From Paguma larvata (Eukaryota; Chordata; Mammalia; Carnivora; Viverridae), in the NCBI GenBank assembly GCA_030068075.1, contig CM057826.1, forward strand, positions 46,468,558-46,532,557: a stretch of 64,000 bases of DNA, written 5' to 3'. Positions within the stretch are counted from its first letter, which is position 1, and every line of letters begins with the position of its first letter. The translations under genes and the position numbers were made by a program. Shown here in pieces: positions 51,920 to 63,417 of the stretch. The notes beneath the pieces were generated by a model. That model did not search any database. It saw nothing but the letters and a program-made list of their open reading frames with translations, and was not told the origin of the DNA.

Positions 51920-52165
51920 AAGAAAAAGAGGATGGGCTCTTGAGTTAGATGACCTGAGTTTGAATGCTGGCTCTGCCACTTACTAGCCATGTGTGCGTAG
52001 GCAACTTCCTCAGCTGCTCTGTGCTTCAGTTTCCCCATCTATAAAAAAGGAAAGGAGGAGGGAATGATAATAATAGTACCTGCCTCCAGAACTGCTGTGA
52101 GTAGAGCCCTGGGAACTAGGCTGGCCCATCGTTGGCACCCAGTAAATGTTAGCTAACTTTACAGG
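51920..52165 (-). repeat. MIR
   Basis: 'gctggctctgccacttacta', 'cttcagtttccccatctat', 'ggcacccagtaaatgttagc'. Confidence 0.8.
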
Positions 52166-52224
52166 TCTTCAGGTCATCAGGAAGGTTATTTCTTAAGGCT
52201 CACCATGCTGACAGGGTAATTAGA

Positions 52225-52725
52225 ACCAGTACAGCATTGGGGTATACGGGACATGTGCAGCCAGTCTGCAAAGGTGAAAATCCCAGCTCTGCCAATTACT
52301 GGTATGTGACCATGGGCAAGTTCCTTGACCTTCCAGTGTCTTCATTTCCACATCTAGAAATTCTGACTTGTAACAATCAGACACAGGGTTATTGTGAGAA
52401 ATAAATGAGTTAAGACATGGCAGACTCTGGGGCGCCTGGGTGGCTCAGTCGGTTAAGCGGCCGACTTCAGCTCAGGTCATGATCTCACGGTCTGTGAGTT
52501 CGAGCCCCACGCCGGGCTCTGTGCTGACAGCTCATCAGAGCCTGGAGCCTGTATCCAGAATCTGTATCAGATTCTGTATCCCCCTGTCTCTCTCTGCCCT
52601 TCCCCTGCTCACACTCTGTCTCTATGTCTCTCAAAAATAAATAAATGTTAAAAAAAATTTAAAAAAGAAAAAGACATGGCAGACTCTTAGAACAATACCC
52701 AAAGAAAGCACTCAATCAGCAGTCC
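52225..52725 (-). repeat. MIR split by a SINE
   Basis: 'cccagctctgccaattactg', 'catgggcaagttccttgacc' before the SINE at 52,429, resuming 'cttagaacaatacccaaag' after it. Confidence 0.7.
52429..52670 (+). mobile_element. SINEC SINE, young-looking, with internal duplications
   Basis: Head is exact consensus ('ggggcgcctgggtggctcag'). Perfect 17-base target-site duplication aagacatggcagactct at 52,412 and 52,671. The body has two small duplications ('tcagattctgtatc' repeated; an extra 'catc' before 'agagcctgg'). Confidence 0.97.
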
Positions 52726-52737
52726 TCTTATTTAGCC

Positions 52738-52930
52738 TGAAGCCCTGGGTTTGCAGGAGAAGTGGGTTCATACATTAATCTGTCTCTAAGTAGCTATGAG
52801 GAGTAAGAATAAGCAAGCCATTTGGAATCTTGAGAGCCATGATGCCTCTATTGGAAAAATGAGAATAAAAATACAATTCTTATCTTCTTCCAAGGTTGTT
52901 GTCTCAAATAGGATATGAACAGGCCAGTGC
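52738..52930 (-). repeat. MIR-like
   Basis: 'gtctctaagtagctatgagg' and 'cctctattggaaaaatgag' resemble a reversed MIR. Weak copy. Confidence 0.45.
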
Positions 52931-53616
52931 TGCGTAAGCTGGAAAATATTCTCAAGTATGGGGCTCAGAATAGACACTAATGTAACAAGTTATCAAAAAG
53001 GCCCCAACTATGGGTCCATTGACCATTCTCCCTCTGTGTAGGGCTTTACTCACAGGATGTTAAAGCTGGAAGGAGCATTTGAGATGATCTATCTAGTTCT
53101 CCACTTTTTATACTTCTTTCTTCTTTCAGCAGGAGAACCCCCTCTTTTTTTTTTTTCTTTTGTCCTGCCAAAATCAAACTATAAAGCCACAAATCTGGAA
53201 AGGACAAAAGCAAAATTCCTGTGGTTGAAGGTGGGAGATATGAAGGGGCAGGAACCCCTCCCAGTCAGTCTTCCCATTGCCTCTTGGGCACTTTTGTGGG
53301 GCCCACTGATCCAGCCTAACAATCTCATTGCATGGTGGGGGAGATGAGGCTGAGATGAGGGTGTTGCCCAATCTAGGGACATATAATTAACCCAAGGTGA
53401 GACAAGAACCCAGATCTGATGATGACTAAATCCAATACGTACTCCTCCATAAATGTATGTGCTGTATGCTTGGGGAAAAGGCTATTTTTCTGCCTATTCC
53501 AGGTACTATTCACTCAAGCTCACCCAGTAGGCTCCAATCTCAAGATGTTGAGAAGTTGGTGGTCCTTGATAGACTGACCTAGAAATAACTCTTCTATTTG
53601 TGCCAATCTCTTTCAG

Positions 53617-53745
53617 AAACAAGGAATAATAACAGTTTGGTACCCATGTATCATCCTAATTTTTGGATGGATGGGAGGTGGAGGTGCTGTGCTCAGCTGG
53701 AGAAGCTCGCAGTGGGCTGTGCCCAGTACGATCCAACCAAGAATG
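53617..53745 (+). CDS. ITK: ITK coding exon 4: BTK-type zinc motif
   Basis: Completes Glu109 and codes residues 110-151 plus the first base of Ala152. It contains the Tec-homology zinc ligands His121, Cys132, Cys133 and Cys143 (HPNFWMDGRWRCC ... GC), all present, so the fold should be intact. Differences from the human protein as remembered are conservative or surface (for example Met119, Arg129, Ala134, Val141). Acceptor tttcag, donor GTAAGA, 129 bp. Confidence 0.98.
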
Positions 53746-53965
53746 GTAAGAGACTGGGAATTTCCCTTTCTTCTTTGTAAAATGACTGACCTCTCTTGTA
53801 GTAAGAAGTAAAAGCTCTCATCTTCCCATCATCAGGGGTGTCAAGGATTGAATACAAAATTCTACATTTTCAGAACTGTCAGAGGAAAATCATCTACTTC
53901 TAACACTAGTCTGTTGATGTTTTTCATCTCAAACCTTATTTCTTTATAGCTCCTTGTTGCTAAAA

Positions 53966-54112
53966 GTGTGGTCCTGGACCAGTAGTGTCAACATCATCTA
54001 GAAACTAGTTAGAAGTATAAATTCTCTGGCCCCATCCCAGGTACCACATCAAAATTTGTATGTTAACAAGATCTCCTGGAGATTTGTGTGCATGGTAAGT
54101 TTGGGAAGCACT
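53966..54112 (-). mobile_element. hAT-Charlie MITE (MER5A-like)
   Basis: 'tgtggtcctggaccagtag', 'aaattctctggccccatcc', 'cctggagatttgtgtgcat'. Diverged and incomplete. Confidence 0.65.
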
Positions 54113-56266
54113 ACTATAACCTTCAAGTTAGAAAATATGAATGGCATGGTCTACTTAAATCTTAAGTTGTAGAGACAGCCTCAAAAGTATATAATATTAT
54201 TTATTTGTTACAGTGGCATCGCATCACACACGTGTGTAATTACACCAGCTCGACTTTATATACTTGGAGGGAAAGAAAGTAAAACCAAAAGCTGCCTATT
54301 GTACTCTGTGGCTTCTCGTGGCCTCCCTTCAAACTTGCCGTTGATCTCCATAACCTCAGAGAAAAGGAGGCCACGGCCTAAATACGAAATGAAAACAAAA
54401 GACATTGTTTCTGGTCCTTGGAGGTCCAAGGCCCCAGAACTCACAACTGGTGTGCAACTTGGTTTTCTCTTCTGTGATGGCTCTGGGACCTGACGCTTCA
54501 ATGAAGTGCAACTTAACTTGTGTGCACTTTTACACATGGTGTGCTCCCTTTCCTCATAGTCATCTGGGATAGATATGTGAGGTCACAGAAACAGAAGGCC
54601 TTGAGCAGTTTGGAATGCTCAAGGTCACACAGGGAGGAAGTATTCTGTAAAGGCGTTGTCGAATAGGAATGATGGATTGTGTGAAATGTTTTGCTTCCAT
54701 TCCCCACTCTTCTCAACCTCTCTTGCCCTAGCCACCATTTCTCATCTGTAGGTTTCTTTTTTGCACTAAAACCTAGTGCCTCAGATTGACAACCCAAGGC
54801 GGATGTGCTAAATGTAACGCATGGCTGGGTTTTCCGTGGCTTCCTGAGTCACAGCCCCTCTTAGTACCTCTTTAAAAACCACCACTTCTCACCCTCCACC
54901 TTGGGAGAGAAAGTTTGAAGTTACCAATACCATGGCCAGAGGAACAATATATACCTCATTTTAGAAGTCAGTGATCTTCAGCATTATTCTGTGGATCATA
55001 TTCACAAAGACTATTTCATAAAAAAGAAACCCAAGGTTTTATATGGGTGGAATCCACCACAATAACAAGATGGCATGGACTTTCCCCAGTGAGTGAAAGC
55101 CCTTTCTAGAGCCAGAGATCTGGTCTCCAAATTCCTTCCAGCACCTTGCTGTGGGCCATTGGGTCAGCCACTTGGCCACCAAGGGCCCTAATGTCCTCGT
55201 CTCTCAAATGTTAGGGGAAGCTTTAGGAGTCCTAAGATGAAATAATCTCTAAGCCCTTTTCAATTCTGAAATTCTTTGAATCTGTGTTTCGATTTTTCCA
55301 TCTTCACTATGCATGTTGCAGCTGTCCCTCTTCAGGGTACATCGCACTCCCCTCCACTGAGTGGTAGACACATGGCTGAAGTGTAAGAAACATCTGAATG
55401 ACACACCAGGATGACAGTTGGAGAGGACTGGTCGTGCTGAACTCCTCCCCACATGAACCCAGGCCTAACTGCTGTACAGGTCACTCTGCTAGTGGTCCTG
55501 CGTTTATGTTGCAACAATGGGGTTGTGGGAAGCTCATAGCACATTTGCTGGCATTTACTTAGCTCTCAATAAATGGTAACTGTGCCTACTAGTCTTTCTT
55601 ATTTGTGGACAGAAGAATCTGAAGCTGACATATAGCAGGATGAATGTCTGGAAAGCAGCAGAGGTGGTTGGGTAAAAATGCCATAACCCACTAATTTCTG
55701 CAACCAGACCTGGCCCTGATGTCTCTACATACCAACTTCACACAGAGGAAGAGAAAAGACAGGAAGAGCAAGGCTAGAGGAAGATATACCCTTGCAGAAT
55801 GTTCAGGACTGGAAGGAGCCCAAGGCCACACAGCTAGGGTTAGAACATCAGTCTCCTGGTGCTCTGAGTTGAGTGCTGAATAGGAACCATGCTTCCTGTT
55901 ATGCTTGTTTTTGTCTTCTCTTAATCATAAACCCAAGTCAATACCCCACCCTGCTCTTGCTTAAAGAGTTAGCACAGGAGTTGGGTTCCCGATGTCACTG
56001 TGTGGGTCTCCTCTTACCGCAATCCTGAGAGGTACTGTCCAAGTCAGGCAGGGATCGACTTCATGTAATGAGTCAATCTCATGCAGAGATGAGGAGCTCA
56101 CCACCCACTTATGGAACCTATTCCTGTCTTACCTCTAATTATTACATAATCCTTGAACCGAGCACAAGCCTATGTGCTGCCTCCCATGCCACACATACTC
56201 CCAGATATTCAACCTTTATCTATTGATTCTCGGCCTGACCTTTTCAGTGCCTCAAAGGAAAAATAC

Positions 56267-56408
56267 TGAGAGACAGAGAGGAAGAGATGAAAGGAAGGAG
56301 AGAAGAAAAGGGAGATAAAGAAGAGAGGACAAAGGAGGAAAGAAGGCACAGAGGAGAGGTAAAATGAGGGAGACATGGAGACACAAACAGATAAACAGAG
56401 AGGGAAAG
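56267..56408. repeat. Purine-rich tract
   Basis: About 140 bases, overwhelmingly A and G on the plus strand, with GA/GGAA motifs and only scattered pyrimidines. Low-complexity. The 99-codon minus frame over it (Ser/Pro/Leu/Phe-rich) is an artefact. Confidence 0.85.
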
Positions 56409-56982
56409 GTGCTGAGGATGTGTTGTTTGGAGGAGGCAGCAAGAACACATGCTCAGAAGCGTTAATGAAACTAAAAGTAGATTCCAACCCTCCCAAAAAA
56501 TAACTCAATGGCCCCTCACCTCGCCCACCCTCTCCCCAGGCCCACGGCTGCCTCAGAAAGCCAGTGAGTCACTGTTACCCTGAGTCACCAATTCCCACTC
56601 CGGGGTTGAGCAGGTGGTAGGTGCGTTTGTGGAGGTCTCCTGGCCCACAGGGTAGGACACAAGCCCAATGCCTCTGTAGCAACCTTTTGATTCGGCTTTT
56701 CCTGGGAATACTAAAGATGAACTTCTAGAAGTTTCTGGCATCTTCTAGAAAATGAAATGGGGAACCAAGAGGCTCAAAGAGATTTAAAAAACAAACAACA
56801 ACAAAAAAACAGGCTCTAGAAGGCTGATTTTCATTTCTCTGTGTCTTATCATCTCCTTCTGGCCTTTTCTTCTGTTGTTCTCCTAAAGGCTGCTTTTCTC
56901 TGAAAAGCCCCCTGGCTTTTCACCTCCGGTTGGGCACATTCGGTTTCATGCTCATTTTCTTTTTCTGTTTTTCTCATTTCAG

Positions 56983-57023
56983 CTTCAAAGAAGCCTCTTC
57001 CTCCTACTCCTGAAGACAACAGG
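56983..57023 (+). CDS. ITK: ITK coding exon 5: proline-rich segment
   Basis: Completes Ala152 and codes residues 153-165, SKKPLPPTPEDNR. KKPLPPTP is the proline-rich motif that binds SH3 domains and, within ITK, its own SH3. Only 41 bp, but with a strong acceptor (ttctcatttcag) and donor GTGAGT, and phase matches both neighbours. Confidence 0.97.
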
Positions 57024-57423
57024 GTGAGTAAGGATTCAAACTCTGGGCATGGTGGGTGCCCCGTGCTGCAACTGCCTGACTGCCATGCCCCCTTTGTGTT
57101 TCCCTCCACCCTCACCCCCAGATTTCTCATATCCTGGGCAAATGCAGCAGGTCATAATAATTCAGCCAAAATGAACACCCTGAGTTTCTTGGACCTGTCT
57201 CATGGGTCCTTTGGTGTACCAAAGGACCACTCAGTTACTAAATCATCAGTTCACTTTAAAATTCACTCAACAAAAATTGATTGTATCAAACTGCGCATCC
57301 AGCCACCTGACCACTTTGGGGTACAACAACAGCTATCTGTGTAAAATGATATGTTTACTCCACACCTTAATTTTGATAATACTTTATATTTTTCTAAGTA
57401 CTTCCATAATTTTACTATTTCAA

Positions 57424-57490
57424 ATATATATATATATATATATATATATTAATCTTTATATTTGTGTGTGTGTATACATATATACACAGA
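57424..57490. repeat. (TA)n and (TG/TA)n microsatellite
   Basis: About 13 TA units followed after a short spacer by TG and TACATA units. Likely variable. Confidence 0.9.
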
Positions 57491-57672
57491 AGGGCTCCTT
57501 TCCTCACTCTCCGTTCTAGCCACTTCAGAGGGCTATAGTTTTATTCTCATTTTAAACCTTGGGAAATCAAGTCCCAAGAGAGGTTTTGAGGCTTTTCTAA
57601 GACCATTCAGCAACTTAACTCAGTAGTTAAGCTACTAGGCAGCAGAGCTTCTGAGATGGTGGTCTTTAACTC

Positions 57673-57875
57673 AAGTGGTGGTTCTCAAAGTATGATCCCT
57701 GGACCAGCAGCATCAGGCTCACCTGAGAGCCTGTTAAAAATGCATTGTAAATTCTCGGGCCCCACCCCACACCTACTAAATTTATAACTCTGGGAGGGGA
57801 GCCCAGCAATCTGCATTTTAATAAACCTCCAGGTGATTCTGGGGTATACCGAAGTGGGAGAAACAATTGTCTAAT
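57673..57875 (-). mobile_element. hAT-Charlie MITE (MER5A-like)
   Basis: 'gtggttctcaaagtatgatc', 'ggaccagcagcatcaggc', 'ctcgggccccaccccacac', 'cctccaggtgattctggg'. Nearly full length for the family (about 190 bp). Confidence 0.8.
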
Positions 57876-59314
57876 CTTCTGACTTATAAGATTTAGGTGA
57901 CACCAAGCCAGCTCTGGGGAAGCCAACTCTGGCTTGCAGATGGTTTCCTCCATAGTTCCACCTATAGGGTGGAGATAGGATCTAGGCTCAGAGTATTATT
58001 ACATTATTACTATAAGCAGGTTTCTTACCACATGAATGTCTAATAGGATATTCAAGTTTTACAGGGTATGGGATACTGCAGAGATTTTTGCATTCTTGGC
58101 CCTCTCCCATTAAATGGAAGCAGCACACCTAAACTTTTGTGACATTCAAAACACCCCGAAAGAAGTCCAAGATGCCCCCTATAGAAAGGTACCTCTATGG
58201 TTTTTTAACCCTGCTCTGACCTTTCTTTTCATAGGGATTGATCAATTAGTTGGTCCTATAATGGGATGAATACCATGTCATATCCCTCCTTTATCTTCAG
58301 GTATCCTTCAGTTTAACTCTCTCCTCCATTAGCTCTTCGGGTGAAAGCCTCAGTCCCAATGACTCTTGTCTGCAGTACTCTGATATCTAGACTTCAAATC
58401 CTAATCTGGGCTCAGCTGACATACTACATCACTATGACAAGCTTTTCTTTCTAAATCTCCAGGGTTTTTATACCATCAAATGCTTCAATGTGAAAATAGA
58501 AACTTTGGCTTCCCAACACCAAATCTCATCCTAGCCAGTAATCTCAATCTCCTCCATATTTACTGTCCCACAAAATCTGCCAACCTGTAGCAAGTGTGCC
58601 CATTCTGAGCTCTCACAACTATTTGCTTTATAGTCTCTTCTTCACATCTTCAATATATCATCAAAAAAGGTACTGAGAAGTAGAGACTTAGGCAAAAGAA
58701 CTCCTAAGAGGAAGGAGGGAGCCCATGTGCTGTAGTAGAGACAGCCTTAAGACTAATTCATGTGGTAAGCTTGGCCATATCCATTTTTTCATTTGGGCTT
58801 CAGTTTCTGCATTCTGCACAAAAGAATGGATTGAATGCTCTCTCAGAGGCATTTCAGCTCTGATAGTCCATCATCATATGGATCTGGACAAACCCACAAA
58901 TCAAATCAGAAAGACATGGACTGAATAAACTAGCATTCACTGCATCACTTTCACCAAGAATATGACGCTTCCGGCAGAGAGACTGCAATGTGCAACCAGC
59001 AGACTTGCATGAAAAGCATGTGGCTGCTTGGAATTCACTGTGATCAGAATTCAGCACACAAAATGAGAGGGGCAATGAATTCCAGGTACTGAGTGTCTTT
59101 GTGTCATATTCAGCACTACAATCCTAACTCATAAAAGAAAGACAACTAGAGAAGTTAGGTGGTTTCAGCGAATACACAGTGGATTATAGGAACAGGTGTG
59201 TTGACCTGGCCTAGATCCAGGAGAAAGGTGTACCATTTAAGGACTTATTGACCTGGTTCCACAGTTTATCTCCTTTCCATGTCATTGCTCAATTTTGTTT
59301 TCTCCCACCTCCAG

Positions 59315-59466
59315 CGATCTCTCCAAGAACCTGAAGAAACCCTTGTCATTGCCTTGTATGACTATGAAACAAACGATCCGCAAGAACTCACGCTACAACG
59401 CAACGAGGAGTACTACCTGCTGGACAGTTCCGAGATTCACTGGTGGAGAGTGCAGGACAGGAATGG
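59315..59466 (+). CDS. ITK: ITK coding exon 6: SH3 domain
   Basis: Residues 166-215 and two bases of Gly216. The SH3 signature [15 protein letters not shown] is followed by [11 protein letters not shown]. Tyr180, the SH3 autophosphorylation site in ITK, and Trp208, the ligand-groove tryptophan, are both present. Just before the domain the chain reads RSLQEPEE, differing from the human RPLWEPEE as remembered. Acceptor cacctccag, donor GTAAGG, 152 bp, ends in phase 2. Confidence 0.98.
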
Positions 59467-59719
59467 GTAAGGCATCTTTGTGGTTGCTGTCTCGGTGCTT
59501 GAGGTGAGGTGGGAATAGAGAAAATACTGGGACAATTTGTCCTGCATCTGTCAGCAGGCCCACTGCACTGAGTTAGGAGAGGAAAGCAGAGGTAGAAGGA
59601 AGAGGAAGAAGAAGTGGTTGAGGGAGGTTTTTCTACTTCTCAGAAGTGGCAGAGATAGTTACTTGCTATGCTCCCTCATTAAGCACCCCCAACCCCCAAA
59701 CCCATCTAAAAATTCTCTG

Positions 59720-60068
59720 GGTTTTTCCACTGACATCCACAGAGTAGGAGATTGGCAGCTTGTTCCACACGGAAGCACTATTGTTCTTGAGTGTTCAGAT
59801 GAGACTGAAGGTACATCCCATTGTGAAGTGTCTATTTTTGGTGAAAAGAAAAGGCGTGTAGAGATGGTACAGATTGGTAGTTATATTAAGAGTCATCGGG
59901 AAGAAGATACTAAAGAGTTAGCCACACTAACAGTTTCAACTAGCCATCTAAATGATTCATGGAGAAAGTTAAGTTGTGCAAATACCAATTGCCCACTATG
60001 AGACTTTTGAAGGTAAAAAAACTTATGAGTCCTTCTCTGATCTGAAATACAACAAATTTGCTGTTTAA
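59720..60068 (+). pseudogene. Unrecognised coding-like segment, probable broken retrocopy
   Basis: The frame from about 59,720 to 60,001 stays open for some 90 codons with protein-like composition (HRVGDWQLVPHGSTIVLEC, then IGSYIKSHREEDTKELATL). Near 59,970-59,995 the sense continues better in a second frame (HYETFEGKKTYESFSDLKYN) to a TAA at 60,066-60,068, which suggests one frameshift. I do not recognise the parent protein. No intron, promoter or clear poly(A) tail is seen. It is not an ITK exon. It could also be chance. Confidence 0.3.
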
Positions 60069-60279
60069 CCTTCAGAATGCTCTAGGATGTATATGACTTA
60101 GATACTAGCATTTAGTTTTAAGGCATCAGATCCATGCTGCTTTATAAAGGATTTAGGTTTTCCTTTCAATATATCATAGGTATTTACCCAAGCCCTGGAG
60201 TATTCTCCAGAATGATTTCAATGATTGCACAAATCCAACACAAAAGTGTATCATAATTTAGCAAATTCCCTTGCTGGGC

Positions 60280-61400
60280 ACTCAGACTGTTTCAAACATT
60301 TTGCAAATATTAACCACCCTGCAATGAGCACCCTTGTATATTAATATTAGGAGTTTATATATTTTTAAAGTATGAGGTTATTACCAATATAAAAATATAA
60401 AAAAAAGAAAAAGAAAACACTCCATCACCACAGCATTTGGATGGACTAGATTGATGTTTTATTTTTTTTTAAATAACAGTAGAGCGAAATCTAGATGAAA
60501 AGTAAGCCACCCTTTATTTGTCCCCGTATCAATTCCAAAAGGAATCACTATCAACAGTTTCTTGTGTTTCCCAGACAAAAAAGTTATACATACACAAATG
60601 AATCCTTTTTTCATTTGCACGAAGGTGATTCATTCTGCTCTTCACCTTCCTTTTAACCTTCAGTATTGTATCTTGGAGATCATTTCATTTCAGCAGATAG
60701 AAATCTACCTTATTTTTAAAATAATTGCATAGTTTTGGAAGGTAAGCTTGTATTATAAGTACTTGAATTATCTGAAATGGTGAGACGTCGAGTTTTCAGG
60801 TATTTGTTTTCTTTGTTATATTTTTTTAAGTTTATTTATTTTTGAGAGAGAGAGAAAGAGAGAAGGGAGAGAAAGAATCCTAAGCAGGCTCAGTGCTGAC
60901 AATGCAGAGCCTGACGTGGGGCTTGATCCCACCACCATGAGATCATGACCTGAGCCCAAACCAAGAGCTGGACTCTCAACAGACTGAGCCACCCAGGTGC
61001 CCGTCTTTGTTTGCTATCTTTAAAAGGCCACAGTGAAGAACTTGTATTGCTCATGCTCATGTTTCTGGGCAATATTTTGAAAAAAAAAATAGAAAAAAAT
61101 ATATTTGAAAATATAGTTTTCTTTAAAAATATATATATCTCACATTTCTAATTATGGAACTGTTGAGTCAGAGTATGTCTCAATTTGATAGATAATTCCC
61201 TCAGAAAGGTTGCCAAATTTACATTTCCACTATCCACCAATAGGGTGTGGGAGTGTCAACACTGGCTATCACTAACCTTAGAAAAAATAAAATAAAAAGC
61301 TAATCTGATGAGTTAAAAAAAGATGCACACAAGTATCTTTAGGGTTAAGGCTTTACTTTTTACATACATCAAAACTTGCCTTGTCAAAGTGCCTTCTCTT
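60280..61400 (-). repeat. L1M-type scraps split by a SINE
   Basis: Reverse old L1 pieces: 'accctgcaatgagcacccttg' type text near 60,320, 'ttcttgtgtttcccagac' near 60,560 and 'gtcagagtatgtctcaattt' near 61,165-61,185, with the SINE at 60,824 between. Confidence 0.5.
60824..61002 (-). mobile_element. SINEC SINE, reverse orientation
   Basis: Reverse copy with GA run, 'gtgctgacaatgcagagcc' and terminal 'gagccacccaggtgccc'. Short target-site duplication tctttgtt on both sides. Confidence 0.93.
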
Positions 61401-61879
61401 TAATATCCTTATTGACACCACTGCAGGGGGAGTGAGGCAGGGGTGTCAAATATGGCTAGCTCAAGAACTGTGAGGTCTCCTGGGAGACAGTGTTGCTTGC
61501 TAGCTGGGAAGAGACCCCAAAGCGCTTCACGTGGAACCTTCCTCTCTAGCTGACTTGTGGAGGCAAGTGAGGCCGGTCACATCACGTTCTTTTTGCCTAT
61601 TATAAGGAGGCTCATATCAGAAACAGGTTTAAGACAGTCCGGTTCTACAGACACTAGAGGAATTTACTCAGAAATTCACCCCTTCAATCAACTGGCATTT
61701 ACTTAGCACACCTGATGTGCCAGGAAACGTCTTCTCCTAGGTTTCATTTCCCCAAATGACAGCTTACTCTTTATTCAGTGGCCTTTGGAAATGTTCGGCT
61801 CTGCACTTCAAAGGCCATCAAAGAGGACACCCTAGAGTCTAACTGGTGTTTTGGGAATTTCCCCAGCGTGCTTTGTAAT

Positions 61880-62095
61880 AGTGCAGCATAGTGGAAAGTA
61901 CACAGACTGGGAGACAGAAGACTTGGACTTCAGTATCAACTGCTCTTATTGTATGTCTTCGGAAAAGTCACTTAACCTTTGTGGATCCGTTTCCTTGTCT
62001 ATGAAATGGAGATGATAGTATCAGCTCTGTCCATCTCACGTTGTTGAGGAAATCAATGAGATGATAAAAGTGACAGGTGCTTTGTAATTCTACAA
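61880..62095 (-). repeat. MIR
   Basis: 'cagcatagtggaaagtacac', 'aaaagtcacttaacctttg', 'ccttgtctatgaaatggaga'. Confidence 0.8.
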
Positions 62096-63208
62096 CCACA
62101 TCCCTGGGAAGAGAGTTACCATTTGTGATAACAAGATTATCACATGATACATAGGATATTATAGTCATTCTATTCCAAAGCAAAAATAGTATCGACCTAT
62201 TCACATGATTGTAAACAAGTGGTGTAGCGAAACCAGACATAACTAAGAGGGATTTGAAAAGATAGATATAAAATAAATAGCAAACTTTAGAATAACTTGA
62301 CTTCCATCAAGAGGCACAGACTGCCCTGAGCACCACATGAAGGATGAGTCTGAAGCTAGATGTTCGATTCTCCAAAGGAAGCATACCACAATTGACTAGT
62401 AGTGTCAGCCATGGGCACAAGATATGAGATAATCATCCCGTATTTGACATCCCTGTTCTTGATATCTTCACTCCTCAAAACAATTCTGTGAAATAGATTA
62501 CGCATTCCCCAGTAAACATAATCACTAAATGGAAAAATGGCTTCATTATATAAAAATTAAAATACTTTATGAAATAGAGCAAGAAACTCTTAGGCAACTT
62601 TGTATAGATTGGCAGAGACTAGAGAATTTTATGTGCAATCTAGTTCCCTCATTTTAGGGAGCCAGAGGCCCAGAGAGTAGAAGAAACATTGTTTTTACCT
62701 TGTAGCGTTAATTGTAATAATACATGTGAAATTATTTTGAAAAATACAAAGTTATACACAAAGGAAAAGTATTTTGATGTGCTGATTGGTCTCCTTATCC
62801 ATGGCTTTGTTTACACACAAATATGTATTCCTGCTTGAAAGAAAGTCCCATCTCCAAATCCAGTGTGACTTTATTCTTTTTTCTCGTGTTTTACTATTTG
62901 TGTCTGAAGGAGATGAATTAACAAAAAAAATATTAGGGAAGCCTTGAATTAAAAGCTTATAATGCTGACTGGCAGTATCTTTTGGGACCTGTGGTTGGAA
63001 AGTGATTTTTTATATTTTAATTATTTTGGTTTCCTGACTATAAAATTGTAGCACTAAAGTGGAAAAAAATACTGATTATCACACCCCCCAAAAAATGTTT
63101 CCTTAGAGAAAATAGAGACCTTTTTCCATCAGAGGAAATTTCACAATAAGGAGAGCAACAAACAGAGCTTTTTAAATAAAACAGCCACTTTTTATTTATT
63201 ATGGTTCA

Positions 63209-63417
63209 GGGGCACCTGGGTGGCTCAACCAGTGAAATGTCTGACTTTGGCTTGGGTCATGATTTTGCGGTTTGTGAGTTCAAGCCCTGCATTGGGCTTT
63301 GTGCTGATAGCTCAGAGCCTGGAGCCTGCTGCGGATTCTGTGGATTCTGGGTCTCCCTCTCTCTCTGCCCCTACCCTGCTTGCACACTCTCTCCTTCAAA
63401 AATAAACATTAAAAAAA
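63209..63417 (+). mobile_element. SINEC SINE just upstream of ITK exon 7
   Basis: Head 'ggggcacctgggtggctcaa', body 'ctgatagctcagagcctgg', tail 'aataaacattaaaaaa'. Perfect target-site duplication ttatttattatggttca (63,192 and 63,420). It ends about 230 bases before the exon 7 acceptor. Confidence 0.96.

Larger units (their letters stand above)
51549..53616 (+). other. ITK intron 3
   Basis: GTAATT...TTTCAG. Holds three reverse MIRs and a SINEC nested in one of them (see separate entries). A T-rich run lies at 53,144-53,157. The rest is unassigned. Confidence 0.85.
53746..56982 (+). other. ITK intron 4
   Basis: GTAAGA...TTTCAG. Contains a MER5A-like copy (53,966), MIR scraps at about 54,540-54,645 and 55,790-55,860, and a purine-rich tract (56,267). 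The remainder, including about 54.6-55.8 kb, is unassigned. Confidence 0.85.
57024..59314 (+). other. ITK intron 5
   Basis: GTGAGT...CTCCAG. Holds a (TA)n/(TG)n run (57,424) and a MER5A-like copy (57,673). The remainder, about 57.9-59.3 kb, is unassigned. Confidence 0.85.
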
